From an uncultured beta proteobacterium (GTDB lineage: Bacteria > Pseudomonadota > Gammaproteobacteria > Burkholderiales > Burkholderiaceae_C), in assembly GCA_903838565.1 (NCBI GenBank), contig CAILZB010000090.1:1-64000 (forward strand): DNA of 64,000 nucleotides, in the 5' to 3' direction. A model generated the notes under the pieces. It was given only the letters and a program-made list of their open reading frames with translations. It was not told the origin of the DNA and did no database searches. A program made the translations under genes and the position numbers. Position 1 is the first letter of the stretch, and each line of letters starts with the position of its first letter. This document shows positions 39,377 through 52,377 of the stretch, in pieces.

Positions 39377-40515
39377 ATTCAAGGTTTCAAGTGTTGTCTC
39401 CCAAGCTCGGTCGCAGTCTGGCGCTGGCCGGTCTGATCGCCGTGCTGGCCGCCTGTTCGAGCACCGACAAGATCAAACCCGCAGAGCTGGCGCCCAACGT
39501 GGTGTTGCAGCCGGTGCGTGCGGCCTGGACGGCCCAGATCGGCGCGGTGAACTTCCCGCTGCAGCCCAACGTTCAGGGCACAACGCTGACGCTGGCCGCC
39601 AGTGACGGCACCGTCGCGGCGCTGGATGCACTCAGCGGGCGCGACTTGTGGCGCGTTCAGGTGGGCGCCCCCATCATTGCCGGTGTCGGCAGCGACGGCA
39701 AGACCGCTGCCGTCGTGACCAGCGAAAACGACGTGGTGGCGATTGAATCGGGCCGCGTGTTGTGGCGCCAGAAGCTGCCCGCACAGGCCTACACGCCGCC
39801 GCTGGTGGCAGGGGGTCGCGTTTTTGTGGTCAGTGCCGACCGCTCGGTGACGGCGCTCGACGGCGCCAGCGGGCGCAAGCTGTGGACGCAGCCGCGCCCG
39901 GGCGATGCGCTGGTGCTGAAGCAGTCGGGCGTGTTGCTGGCCGTGGGTGACACGCTGGTCGTGGGCCAGTCGGGTCACCTGCTGGGATTGAATCCGTCCA
40001 ATGGCAGCGTGCGTTGGGATGCGACCATCGCGACCGCGCGTGGCACCAACGACGTGGAGCGTTTGATCGATTTGGTGGGTCGCGTCAGCCGCGTCGGCAA
40101 CGTGGTCTGCGCCAGGGCCTTTCAGTCCACAGTCGGCTGTGTCGACGCAACTCGTGGCCAGGTGCAGTGGAGCAAGAAATCCAATGGGTCGGTGGGCGTG
40201 GACGGCGACGAGAAACTGGTGATCGGCGCCGAGGCCGACGGCAAGTTGGTGGCCTGGAACCGTGCTGATGGCGAACGCGTCTGGAGCTCCGAGTTGTTGA
40301 TGTACCGGGACCTGAGCGCACCGCTGCTGGTCGGAAAATCCATGCTGGTGGGAGACGGCACCGGTTTGCTGCACGTGCTGTCGCGCGAGAACGCCAGCCC
40401 CCTGAATCGCCTCGCCACCGATGGCTCCGCCATCAGCGTGAGCCCGGTGCTGGCGGGTAAGACCATCGTTGCGGTGACACGCAATGGTGGCGTCTATGGC
40501 TTTGTCCCAGAGTAA
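39373..40515 (+). CDS. bamB: Outer-membrane assembly lipoprotein BamB
   Basis: A 380-residue eight-bladed beta-propeller lipoprotein of the BAM complex. The lipobox LAAC gives Cys28. Repeating PQQ-type blades are visible, for example LDALSGRDLWRVQVGAPI and LDGASGRKLWTQPRPGD. The GTG start shares GTGA with the end of the YfgM-like gene. der follows after 9 bases, the conserved order. Confidence 0.95.
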   Translation: MNSRFQVLSPKLGRSLALAGLIAVLAACSSTDKIKPAELAPNVVLQPVRAAWTAQIGAVNFPLQPNVQGTTLTLAASDGTVAALDALSGRDLWRVQVGAPIIAGVGSDGKTAAVVTSENDVVAIESGRVLWRQKLPAQAYTPPLVAGGRVFVVSADRSVTALDGASGRKLWTQPRPGDALVLKQSGVLLAVGDTLVVGQSGHLLGLNPSNGSVRWDATIATARGTNDVERLIDLVGRVSRVGNVVCARAFQSTVGCVDATRGQVQWSKKSNGSVGVDGDEKLVIGAEADGKLVAWNRADGERVWSSELLMYRDLSAPLLVGKSMLVGDGTGLLHVLSRENASPLNRLATDGSAISVSPVLAGKTIVAVTRNGGVYGFVPE

Positions 40516-40524
40516 TCGCGCTGC

Positions 40525-41862
40525 ATGAAACCTGTCCTGGCCCTGGTAGGCCGCCCCAATGTGGGCAAGTCCACTTTATTCAACCGCTTGACCAAGTCGC
40601 GTGACGCCATCGTGGCCGACTATGCGGGCCTGACCCGTGATCGTCATTACGGCCAGGGCAAGCAGGGCAAATACGAGTACATCGTGATCGACACCGGCGG
40701 CTTTGAGCCGACGGCCGAAAGCGGTATCTACAAGGAAATGGCGAAGCAGACGCGCCAGGCCGTGGCCGAGGCCGACGTGGTGCTGTTCGTGCTGGACGCG
40801 CGCGGCGGCGTCTCGACCCAGGACCACGACATCGCCAACTACCTGCGGCGACTGGGCAAGCCGGTGCTGCTGGTGGCGAACAAGGCCGAAGGCATGAAGG
40901 AGGGCGCGCACCTGGTCGAGTTCTTTGAACTCGGACTGGGCGAAGCGCTGCCGGTGTCGGCCGCGCACGGTCAGGGCATCAACAACCTGGCCGAACTCGC
41001 GCTGGCGCCGCTGAACCTGTTCGATGGCGAGCCGCTCGAGCCCGAAGCCGACAACGGTGCCATCAAGCTGGCCGTGGCCGGGCGCCCGAATGTGGGCAAG
41101 TCCACGCTCATCAACACCTGGCTGGGCGAAGAGCGCCTGGTCGCGTTTGACCTGCCCGGCACCACGCGCGACGCGATCACCGTGCCGTTCGAGCGCGGCG
41201 GGCAGCTGTTTGAACTGATTGACACCGCCGGCCTGCGCCGCCGGGGCAAGGTGTTTGAGGCGATCGAGAAGTTCTCGGTCGTCAAGACGCTGCAGGCGAT
41301 CGAGTCGGCCAACGTGGTGCTGCTACTGCTCGACGCGACGCAGGGTGTGACCGATCAGGACGCGCACATTGCGGGCTTCATCCTGGAGAGCGGGCGCGCC
41401 GTGGTGCTGGCCGTGAACAAGTGGGACGCGGTGGACGCGTATCAGCGCGAGCTGGTGCAGCGCTCGATCGAAACGCGGTTGCCGTTCCTGAAGTTTGCCG
41501 ACATCCATTTCATTTCGGCCATCAAGCGCCAGGGCCTGGGTCCGGTGTGGAAGTCGATTGCCGACGCGCATCGCTCGGCCATGTGCAAGATGTCGACGCC
41601 GGTGCTCACGCGCTTGCTGCTGGAAGCGGTGCAGTTCCAGAGCCCCAAGCGCGCCGGCATGTTCCGCCCCAAGCTGCGCTACGCGCATCAGGGCGGCATG
41701 AACCCGCCACTGATCGTGATCCACGGCAATTCGCTGGAGCATGTGACCGACTCCTACAAGCGCTTTCTCGAAGGGCGGTTCCGCAAGGAATTCAAGCTCG
41801 TGGGCACGCCGCTGCGCATCCAGCTGAAAACCTCCAGCAATCCCTACGCCGACAAGGACTGA
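40525..41862 (+). CDS. der: Ribosome-associated GTPase Der (EngA)
   Basis: A 445-residue tandem GTPase needed for 50S subunit assembly. Two complete G domains are present: GRPNVGKS at 9-16 and again at 186-193, with DTGGF and DTAGL as G3 motifs and NKAE and NKWD as G4. The C-terminal KH-like domain ends with SSNPYADKD. It closes the ispG-hisS-bamB-der group and is 107 bases before hfq. Confidence 0.97.
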   Translation: MKPVLALVGRPNVGKSTLFNRLTKSRDAIVADYAGLTRDRHYGQGKQGKYEYIVIDTGGFEPTAESGIYKEMAKQTRQAVAEADVVLFVLDARGGVSTQDHDIANYLRRLGKPVLLVANKAEGMKEGAHLVEFFELGLGEALPVSAAHGQGINNLAELALAPLNLFDGEPLEPEADNGAIKLAVAGRPNVGKSTLINTWLGEERLVAFDLPGTTRDAITVPFERGGQLFELIDTAGLRRRGKVFEAIEKFSVVKTLQAIESANVVLLLLDATQGVTDQDAHIAGFILESGRAVVLAVNKWDAVDAYQRELVQRSIETRLPFLKFADIHFISAIKRQGLGPVWKSIADAHRSAMCKMSTPVLTRLLLEAVQFQSPKRAGMFRPKLRYAHQGGMNPPLIVIHGNSLEHVTDSYKRFLEGRFRKEFKLVGTPLRIQLKTSSNPYADKD

Positions 41863-41969
41863 AGTTCCGCCCTGCGCGGCTTGTGGAATAGGCGCTCGCG
41901 CGCCGTTCGGGCGGCGTCCTGTGGTAAGGTTACAACCTCATTAACTCTTTTTAGAACACGGAGAATATC

Positions 41970-42218
41970 GTGAGCAACAAAGGCCAACTCTTGCAAGATC
42001 CCTTCCTCAACGTCCTGCGCCGGGAGCATGTTCCGGTGTCGATTTATCTCGTCAACGGGATCAAGCTTCAGGGGCAGATTGAGTCCTTCGACCAATACGT
42101 GGTGTTGCTGCGCAACACCGTGACCCAGATGGTCTACAAGCACGCCATTTCGACCATCGTCCCGGGGCGCGCCGTCAATTTCACGACCACCGAAGACGTT
42201 GACGCCCCAGCCGCCTGA
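41970..42218 (+). CDS. hfq: RNA-binding protein Hfq
   Basis: An 82-residue Sm-like hexameric RNA chaperone for small-RNA regulation. The Sm1 region is [24 protein letters not shown], given here as landmarks QDPFLN and VSIYLVNG. The Sm2 motif reads YKHAIST. The C-terminal tail is short. The gene begins with GTG after CGGAGAA. The order hfq-hflX-hflK-hflC is conserved in proteobacteria. Confidence 0.98.
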   Translation: MSNKGQLLQDPFLNVLRREHVPVSIYLVNGIKLQGQIESFDQYVVLLRNTVTQMVYKHAISTIVPGRAVNFTTTEDVDAPAA

Positions 42219-42269
42219 GGCGGCTACCAAGCCGTCCTGCGTTCGCGCCTCTCACCACCGTCAGTCCGC

Positions 42270-43484
<1,215 letters not shown>

Positions 43485-43503
43485 ATCACGAGAGACCGAG
43501 CGC

Positions 43504-44859
43504 ATGAATCTGCATTTACCCGCCTTTTCCTGGGGCGCGCTGCAAAGCCGCCTGAAGGGCATGTTCAACCTGAACGATCCCAAGTGGGGACGTGGCGAAG
43601 ACAAGCCCGATGCCGGCAAACCCGTCGAAGGCGGCGACACGCCGCCGCCACCGCCGCCACAAAAGCCGCGCGGACCGAACCAGGGGCCGCCGGATCTGGA
43701 GGAACTTTGGCGCGATGTCAGCAAGAAGCTGGGCGGCCTGTTTGGCGCGCCCAAAGGACCACGGTCCGCACCCCCCGAAGGTGGTGGCGGTTCGGGCTTT
43801 CAGCCCGACATGAAGAATGCCGGCATCGGCTTTGGCCTGATCGCAGGCGTGGTCGTGCTGATCTGGCTGGGCACCGGCTTCTTCATCGTGCAGGAAGGCC
43901 AGCAGGCGGTGATCACGCAGTTTGGCAAATACAACTCGACCAAGGGCGCGGGTTTCAACTGGCGCCTTCCCTATCCGATACAGCGCCATGAACTGGTGTT
44001 TGTGACGCAAATCCGCTCCGTCGACGTGGGGCGCGACAGCATCATCAAGGCCACGGGCTTGCGCGAATCGGCGATGCTGACGGAAGACGAAAACATCGTG
44101 GAAATCAAGTTTGCGGTGCAGTACCGCCTCAGCGACGCCCGCGCCTTCCTGTTTGAAAGCAAGAACCCCACCGAGGCGGTGGTGCAGGCGGCGGAAACGG
44201 CGGTGCGCGAGGTCGTGGGCAAGATGCGCATGGATTCGGCCCTGGCCGAAGAGCGCGACCAGATCGGGCCGCGCGTGCGCAATCTGATGCAAAAAATTCT
44301 GGACCGCTACAAGGTGGGCATCGAGGTCGTCGGTATCAATTTGCAGCAGGGCGGCGTGCGTCCCCCGGAACAGGTGCAAGCCGCTTTTGACGACGTGCTC
44401 AAGGCCGGGCAGGAGCGCGAACGCGCCAAGAACGAGGCCCAAGCCTATGCCAACGACGTGATCCCCCGCGCCGTGGGAACGGCCTCGCGCCTGAAGGAAG
44501 AATCGGACGCCTACAAGTCCCGCGTGGTGGCTCAGGCGCAGGGTGATGCGCAGCGTTTTCGCTCGGTGCTGAACGAATACCAGAAGGCGCCGCAGGTGAC
44601 GCGCGACCGCATGTACCTGGACACGATGCAGCAGATCTACAGCAACGTGACCAAGGTGTTGGTGGATTCCAGCAAGGGCTCGAACCTGCTGTATCTGCCG
44701 CTGGACAAGATCATGCAGCTCAGCGCCACCGCCGCCGAACCCGTGGCGGCTGCCACGTCGGCCGCCAGCGGCGCCGCTGCTCCCGCCACCCCGGCCGGTG
44801 TGGCCAACGATGCGCGCACCCGGGATACCGGGCGTACGCGTGAACGTGAGACGCGTTAG
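43504..44859 (+). CDS. hflK: FtsH modulator HflK
   Basis: A 451-residue SPFH/prohibitin-family membrane protein. With HflC it forms the large cage around FtsH protease. A Gly/Pro-rich cytoplasmic N-terminus (PPPPPPQKPRGPNQGPPDLEE landmark) precedes one transmembrane helix at about 105-128. The SPFH domain begins at VQEGQQAVITQFGKY, and a long helical region follows. The Ala/Thr/Arg-rich end is variable. hflC begins 9 bases after the stop. Confidence 0.95.
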   Translation: MNLHLPAFSWGALQSRLKGMFNLNDPKWGRGEDKPDAGKPVEGGDTPPPPPPQKPRGPNQGPPDLEELWRDVSKKLGGLFGAPKGPRSAPPEGGGGSGFQPDMKNAGIGFGLIAGVVVLIWLGTGFFIVQEGQQAVITQFGKYNSTKGAGFNWRLPYPIQRHELVFVTQIRSVDVGRDSIIKATGLRESAMLTEDENIVEIKFAVQYRLSDARAFLFESKNPTEAVVQAAETAVREVVGKMRMDSALAEERDQIGPRVRNLMQKILDRYKVGIEVVGINLQQGGVRPPEQVQAAFDDVLKAGQERERAKNEAQAYANDVIPRAVGTASRLKEESDAYKSRVVAQAQGDAQRFRSVLNEYQKAPQVTRDRMYLDTMQQIYSNVTKVLVDSSKGSNLLYLPLDKIMQLSATAAEPVAAATSAASGAAAPATPAGVANDARTRDTGRTRERETR

Positions 44860-44868
44860 GACATGAAC

Positions 44869-45768
44869 ATGAACAGGATTGGTTTCATTGGCGCGGCCGT
44901 TGTGGCCGTGCTCGCCTTGCTGAGCTCCATGCTCTTCGTCGTCGATCAGCGCCAGTTTGGCGTGGTCTATGCACTCGGGCAGATCAAGGACGTCATCACC
45001 GAACCGGGCTTGAACGTCAAACTGCCGCCGCCGTTCCAGAACGTCAGCTACATCGACAAGCGCCTGCTGACGCTGGAGAGCGCCGACGCCGAGCCGATGT
45101 TGACTGCGGAAAAGCAGCGCATGGTGATCGACTGGTATGTGCGCTGGCGCGTCACCGAACCGACGCAGTACATCCGCAACGTCGGCCTGGACGAAAACGC
45201 CGGCGCCTTGCAGCTCAACCGCGTGGTGCGCAATGCGTTCCAGGAAGAGATCAACAAGCACACCGTCAAGGAAATCCTCTCGCTCAAGCGCGAGGCGCTG
45301 ACCGCCAACGTCAAACGCGAGGTCCTGCTCGCCGTGGGCGGAGCCAAACCCTGGGGCGTGGACGTGGTGGACGTGCGCATCACGCGCGCCGACTATGTGG
45401 ACGCGATCACCGAGTCGGTGTACCGGCGCATGCAGGCCGAGCGCACGCGCGTTGCCAATGAACTGCGCTCCACCGGCGCGGCCGAGGGCGAGAAGATCCG
45501 TGCCGATGCCGATCGACAACGCGAAGTGACGGTGGCCAACGCCTACCGCGACGCGCAGAAGGTCAAGGGCGAGGGCGACGGCCAAGCGGCCGCGATCTAT
45601 GCCGAATCGTTCGGTCGCGACGCCAAGTTTGCGCAGTTCTACCGCAGCCTGGACGCCTACAAGGCCAGCTTTGGCAAGAAGAGCGACGTGATGGTGCTGG
45701 ACCCGGCATCCTCCGAATTCTTCAAAGTCATGCGCGGTGACGGTGCGCCGGCCGCGGCCAAGAAGTAA
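44869..45768 (+). CDS. hflC: FtsH modulator HflC
   Basis: A 299-residue SPFH protein, partner of HflK. One N-terminal transmembrane segment (about residues 5-25) leads into VVDQRQFGVVYALG. The helical part shows RADADRQREVTVANAYRDA. Two ATGs, at 44863 and 44869, are in frame; 44869 has proper spacing to TTAGGA. The next reading frame, DUF2065, starts three bases after the stop. Confidence 0.95.
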   Translation: MNRIGFIGAAVVAVLALLSSMLFVVDQRQFGVVYALGQIKDVITEPGLNVKLPPPFQNVSYIDKRLLTLESADAEPMLTAEKQRMVIDWYVRWRVTEPTQYIRNVGLDENAGALQLNRVVRNAFQEEINKHTVKEILSLKREALTANVKREVLLAVGGAKPWGVDVVDVRITRADYVDAITESVYRRMQAERTRVANELRSTGAAEGEKIRADADRQREVTVANAYRDAQKVKGEGDGQAAAIYAESFGRDAKFAQFYRSLDAYKASFGKKSDVMVLDPASSEFFKVMRGDGAPAAAKK

Positions 45769-45771
45769 GCC

Positions 45772-45960
45772 TTGGAAGGCGATACGCTTTGGCAGGCGCT
45801 GGCCCTGGTGCTGGTGTTCGAAGGGCTTCTGCCCTTTGTCTCACCGGCGGCCTGGCGCCGCATGTTTACCCAGATCCTTCAGTTGCAGGACGGTCAAATC
45901 CGTTTTTTCGGACTGTTGAGTGTGCTCGCAGGCCTGAGCTGTCTGTGGTGGCTGTCGTGA
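45772..45960 (+). CDS. DUF2065 family small membrane protein
   Basis: A 62-residue protein with two hydrophobic helices, like E. coli YjeT. The segment LALVLVFEGLLPFVSPAAWRR and the end RFFGLLSVLAGL are typical of DUF2065; full landmarks are residues 8-28 and 43-61. It starts with TTG, three bases after hflC. Position between hflC and purA or hisZ is conserved. The function is unknown; an inner-membrane role near HflKC-FtsH is possible. Confidence 0.88.
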   Translation: MEGDTLWQALALVLVFEGLLPFVSPAAWRRMFTQILQLQDGQIRFFGLLSVLAGLSCLWWLS

Positions 45961-46033
45961 ATCGGCTCGCTCGGGACGATCGCGCCATCGCGGCCCGGTA
46001 AAATCCTGCTTTTAACAGCACCCGAAAACACAC

Positions 46034-48572
<2,539 letters not shown>

Positions 48573-48604
48573 CTTCAAAAAAAGCCTGTTTCAGGAGATT
48601 CAAG

Positions 48605-49129
48605 ATGTTGACGGAAGACGGAAAACACCTGTACGTCAGTTATGACGAGTACCACAACCTGATCGAGAAGCTGGCGCTCAAGGTGTACCAGTCGGGTTGG
48701 GAGTTCGACACCATCCTGTGCCTGGCGCGCGGCGGCATGCGCCCCGGCGACATCCTGTCGCGCATTTTCGACAAGCCCCTGGCCATCATGTCGACCAGTT
48801 CGTACCGGGCCCAGGAAGGCACGCAGCAGGGCAACCTGGACATCGCGCGCTACATCACGACGCCGCGTGGCGAGATCGCGGGCAAGGTGCTGCTGGTGGA
48901 CGATCTGGCCGACACCGGGCACACGCTCAAGGCCGTGATCAACCTGCTGAAGAACAGCTACGGTCCGATCACCGAATTGCGCAGCGCGGTGATCTGGACC
49001 AAGGGCGTGTCCGGCTTCACGCCCGACTACTCGGTCGAGTACCTGCCCACGAATCCCTGGATCCATCAGCCGTTCGAAGGCTACGACGCGCTGCGCCCGG
49101 CGCAATTGCTGGAGAAGTGGAAGCTTTGA
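48605..49129 (+). CDS. Purine phosphoribosyltransferase family protein
   Basis: A 174-residue type I phosphoribosyltransferase. The PRPP-binding loop VLLVDDLADTGHTL is at about 98-111. The opening YVSYDEYHNLIEKLA and the ARGGMRPGD loop resemble xanthine or xanthine-guanine enzymes. A salvage role beside purA is plausible, but the base preference cannot be read. The ATG follows CAGGAGA. Confidence 0.88.
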   Translation: MLTEDGKHLYVSYDEYHNLIEKLALKVYQSGWEFDTILCLARGGMRPGDILSRIFDKPLAIMSTSSYRAQEGTQQGNLDIARYITTPRGEIAGKVLLVDDLADTGHTLKAVINLLKNSYGPITELRSAVIWTKGVSGFTPDYSVEYLPTNPWIHQPFEGYDALRPAQLLEKWKL

Positions 49130-49152
49130 GCAACGCCGCTGCGGTGACCCGT

Positions 49153-50358
49153 ATGACCGACCTTTCGACCCAACTCATCCACCACGCCTACACCCCGCCG
49201 GCGGGCTTTGCCGCGCCGCAGCCGGGCGTGTTCAAGGCCTCGACGGTGATCTTTGCGAACGTCGCGGCGATGCGCAGCACCGAGTGGAAGGACAAGTCCG
49301 GCTACACCTATGGGTTGCATGGCACGCCCACCAGCTTCATGCTGGAGGAGCGCTTGTGCACGCTGGAGGGTGGTCTGCAGTGCCTGCTGCTGCCCAGCGG
49401 CTTGGCGGCCATCGCCAACGTGGCGCTGGCCCTGCTCAAGACCGGCGACGAGGTGCTGATTCCGGACAACGCCTACGGCCCCAACAAGACCCTGGCTGAT
49501 GGCGAACTGAAAGACTGGGGCATCACCCACCGGTTCTACGACCCGATGGATCCATCCGACTTGGCGGCCAAAATATCGCCCAAAACGCGTCTGGTATGGC
49601 TCGAGGCGGCGGGCTCGGTGACGCTGGAGTTTCCCGACCTGCTGGAGCAGGCGCGCATCTGCCGCAGCCGCGGTGTGATTTCAGCGCTGGATAACACCTG
49701 GGGCGCGGGTCTGGCGTTTCAGCCTTTCGACCTTGAGCCGGGCACTGCGACGGGCCTGGGTGTCGATATCTCCGTGCACGCCCTGACCAAGTACCCCAGC
49801 GGCGGCGGCGACGTGCTCATGGGCAGCGTCATCACCCGGGACCCGGGTCTGCACATGCGGCTCAAGCTGTGCCACATGCGCCTGGGACTGGGCGTGGCGG
49901 CGAACGATGTCGAAGCGGTGCTGCGCTCCCTTCCCAGCCTGGAGCTGCGCTATCAGGCGCACGACCACGCGGCGCGAGCGCTGGCCCGCTGGTGCACGCA
50001 GCGCCCCGAGTTCGCCCAGGTGCTGCATCCGGCCCTGGTCAGTTCGCCGGGACATGGTCACTGGCAGGCGCTGTGCGGCGGCGCCAGCGGCGGCGCGGCG
50101 GGCCTGCTCAGCGTGATCTTTCACGAGCGCTACCGCCAGTCCCAGGTGGATGCATTTTGCGATGCGCTGCGCTACTTCAAGCTGGGTTACAGCTGGGGCG
50201 GCCCGATGAGCCTGGTCGTTCCCTATGAGCTCGCCGCCATGCGGCTTGCCTGGCCAGCCCATCTGGCGCACGGAATCCTGGTGCGGTTTTCGGTCGGGCT
50301 GGAGGCCGTATCCGACCTTCAATCCGACCTGGAACAGGCGCTGGGCGCGCTCGCTTGA
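49153..50358 (+). CDS. metC: Cystathionine beta-lyase
   Basis: A 401-residue PLP enzyme of the Cys/Met fold that makes homocysteine from cystathionine. The PLP lysine is Lys213 in ALTKYPSGGGD. YTYGLHGTPT near residue 51 and the LPSGLAA segment near 80 are typical of the MetC branch found in alpha- and betaproteobacteria. The family often has GHSD where this protein has GGGD. ATG 49153 is chosen; a TTG overlapping the previous stop could add nine residues. Confidence 0.92.
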   Translation: MTDLSTQLIHHAYTPPAGFAAPQPGVFKASTVIFANVAAMRSTEWKDKSGYTYGLHGTPTSFMLEERLCTLEGGLQCLLLPSGLAAIANVALALLKTGDEVLIPDNAYGPNKTLADGELKDWGITHRFYDPMDPSDLAAKISPKTRLVWLEAAGSVTLEFPDLLEQARICRSRGVISALDNTWGAGLAFQPFDLEPGTATGLGVDISVHALTKYPSGGGDVLMGSVITRDPGLHMRLKLCHMRLGLGVAANDVEAVLRSLPSLELRYQAHDHAARALARWCTQRPEFAQVLHPALVSSPGHGHWQALCGGASGGAAGLLSVIFHERYRQSQVDAFCDALRYFKLGYSWGGPMSLVVPYELAAMRLAWPAHLAHGILVRFSVGLEAVSDLQSDLEQALGALA

Positions 50359-50535
50359 ATCGCGCACCGTATGCGCGCCTGCGGGCGATTGCGGAAATAT
50401 GTCCTGCAATCGGCGGGTCGTGCAGCCAAGCGGCGCGCCAAGCTGGTACAGTGCCCCCATCCATGTGAAAGACATGACCTTCATGACTCGGCGCGCTTCG
50501 CGGCCGTTGCCTGAACGTTAACCTGAAAGACTATT

Positions 50536-50718
50536 TTGGCTACACCGAATTACGGATACGAGAAGCGTCAGAAAGAACTGGCGAAGAAGAAGAAGAAGGA
50601 AGAAAAGCTCAAATCCAAGGCCCAGCGCAAGACCGGAGAGGGCGAGGGAGAAGGCGCGGCGGACGACGAAGGCGAATCTTCCGAACAGGCCACGCCCACG
50701 CCACCTGCCGCGGGCTGA
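50536..50718 (+). CDS. Small lysine-rich protein of unknown function
   Basis: A 60-residue, split-charge protein. The first half is very basic (KKKKKEEKLKSKAQRK), the second acidic and Pro/Thr-rich. No domain is recognisable. Small proteins with the opening TPNYGYEKRQKELAKKKK are conserved in betaproteobacteria, which supports that it is real. TTG is the only suitable start. The stop codon directly abuts that of the convergent CoA-transferase gene. Nucleic-acid or ribosome contact is conceivable from charge alone. Confidence 0.65.
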   Translation: MATPNYGYEKRQKELAKKKKKEEKLKSKAQRKTGEGEGEGAADDEGESSEQATPTPPAAG

Positions 50719-51642
50719 TCAGCTTTTCAGCGAATGCATGGGAATGTCATGGCTGGCCGCCAGGCGATCCAGCTGCGCGCAGGTCTTCCCCAAAAACCAC
50801 TGTTCCAGCGTCCTGTGGGTTGAGGCCGAGCGCATCAGCGCCATGCCTTGCGCCAATGACTTCGGCACTGGAATAGCCGCGACCGCGCACAAGGCCGCGG
50901 CGAAGTGCGGCTCGAGCGCGGCAAGCGCCACCCGGCCGTCCCTGCAGGCGTAGATGCGGTAACCGGCGTGGCCACCGCCGACATCCGCGCCGGGCCGGGT
51001 CAAACCCCAGGTGCGGGGCAGGGCGAGGTACTTCGCCGCCTCAGACAGCGCGATTTCCAGATACCGGCCCTTGATCGAAGCGAGGTCTCGTCCCTGAAGC
51101 AACTGGCGCTGCCGCTGCACCACCGTCTGCAGCACGGCTTCGCTCACCAGCAGCGAGCCGCCCATGTCGGCGTACAGGCTGGGCGGCAGATCCAGACCCG
51201 GCACCAGGTCGTTTTCCGCCAGATAGGTCAGGTCATGCCCCGGCTCCTCGGCGCGCACACCTGGGGAGCCCACGATCGCGATCTGATTCAGCGTGGGATA
51301 GGTGGCGTGCAGCCTCTTCCACGACAGTCCCAGTTTGCTCAAAGCCGAGGGTCGAAACGACGTCAGCAGGATGTCGGTCCTGGCCAGTTCGCGCTGCAGC
51401 CGCTTTTGCCCGGCATCGGTCTTGAGGTCAGCCTCGACCTGGCGCACGCCGACGTGCAGGCGCTCGAAAGCGGCTGTGCAATACGCCTGCATCGGGTCGC
51501 CCGACGGCGGCGCCAGCTTGACGCAACTCGCGCCCATGGCATGGCAGCGCATGAGCGCGGCCGGTCCCGGCAGGTTCAGGCTAAGGCTGAGAATGCGCGT
51601 GCCTTTGAGCGCCTGCGGTGTGGGTTGGCTGGGGTAGGTCAT
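50719..51642 (-). CDS. Short class III (CaiB/BaiF) CoA-transferase family protein
   Basis: A 307-residue protein, about 70-100 residues shorter than typical family members. The fold is recognisable: LKGTRILSLS at the start, GDPMQAY, a degenerate FRPS for ENFRPG, and GLSWKRL. The residues His136 in GHDLTYLAE and Asp159 in YADMGGSLL match the catalytic pair of alpha-methylacyl-CoA racemases. A racemase-like role is therefore more likely than CoA transfer, though the N-terminal CoA-binding segment is changed. No metabolic partner is adjacent. Confidence 0.8.
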   Translation of the reverse strand: MTYPSQPTPQALKGTRILSLSLNLPGPAALMRCHAMGASCVKLAPPSGDPMQAYCTAAFERLHVGVRQVEADLKTDAGQKRLQRELARTDILLTSFRPSALSKLGLSWKRLHATYPTLNQIAIVGSPGVRAEEPGHDLTYLAENDLVPGLDLPPSLYADMGGSLLVSEAVLQTVVQRQRQLLQGRDLASIKGRYLEIALSEAAKYLALPRTWGLTRPGADVGGGHAGYRIYACRDGRVALAALEPHFAAALCAVAAIPVPKSLAQGMALMRSASTHRTLEQWFLGKTCAQLDRLAASHDIPMHSLKS

Positions 51643-51682
51643 GGCGTGTCCATTTGAAGCAACGGCGGGGTGATTGTGGCCT

Positions 51683-52366
51683 TCAGGGCGTGATGCACCA
51701 GGGTGCGGTGTTGTGCACCAGGCCCATCCACAGCGCCCAGGCGGAACTCGCAGCCAGCGCCAGGCCGGCCACGCGCATGCCCCAGGCCCCGCTACCGGGA
51801 CCGCGCAGCCGCAGCCAAAGCCAGGGTCCGGCCATGAGCGAGACGCTGGTGCCGGCGACGAACAGGGTCATCACCGCAGCGCCTTCGAGCGCGTGGCTGG
51901 TCAGCGCAGCCACCAGCAGCGCCGAATAGAGCAGACCGCAGGGCAGCAGTGCCCACAGCACACCCATGAAGAGCGGGGCAGCGCTGCCCCCGTGCTGGGT
52001 GAAGCGGCGCGCCTGGGTCCAGATTATTCGCCCCGTCGCTTCCAGCCAGACCGGTTGCCTGGCCTGCCACAGCAGGGTCAGTCCCAGCGCGATGCAGGCG
52101 ATGTGAAAAAAGCTCCAAAGCGGTCGCAAGGCCGCGCTTTGCCCGGTGAGCCAGCCCAGCCCCTGCAGCGACGCCGCAGCCAGCGCGCCCAGGCTGGAGT
52201 AGCCCAGCACGCGTCCCAACTGAAACAGCCACATGGCCCTGATGTTTGTGCGCTCAGCGCGCCCGCTCTGTCCCAGCCCCGCGCAAGCCGCACCGCACAT
52301 GGCGACGCAGTGCGGGCCACCGGCAAGGCCCATGAGCAAGGCAGTGACGGCGAGGGAGGATTGCAA
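51683..52366 (-). CDS. Sulfite exporter TauE/SafE (DsbD-like) family membrane protein
   Basis: A 227-residue protein with about six transmembrane helices. Conserved cysteines are Cys20 and Cys24 in GPHCVAMCG and Cys143 in LPCGLLYSA, the pattern of the DsbD_2/SafE subgroup often found beside cbb3-oxidase and hemN-fnr genes. Copper handling or thiol electron transfer for oxidase assembly is suspected from such context, not shown. It starts 11 bases after the end of hemN on the same strand, so they are likely co-transcribed. Confidence 0.85.
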   Translation of the reverse strand: MQSSLAVTALLMGLAGGPHCVAMCGAACAGLGQSGRAERTNIRAMWLFQLGRVLGYSSLGALAAASLQGLGWLTGQSAALRPLWSFFHIACIALGLTLLWQARQPVWLEATGRIIWTQARRFTQHGGSAAPLFMGVLWALLPCGLLYSALLVAALTSHALEGAAVMTLFVAGTSVSLMAGPWLWLRLRGPGSGAWGMRVAGLALAASSAWALWMGLVHNTAPWCITP

Positions 52367-52377
52367 GGCCGAATCGG

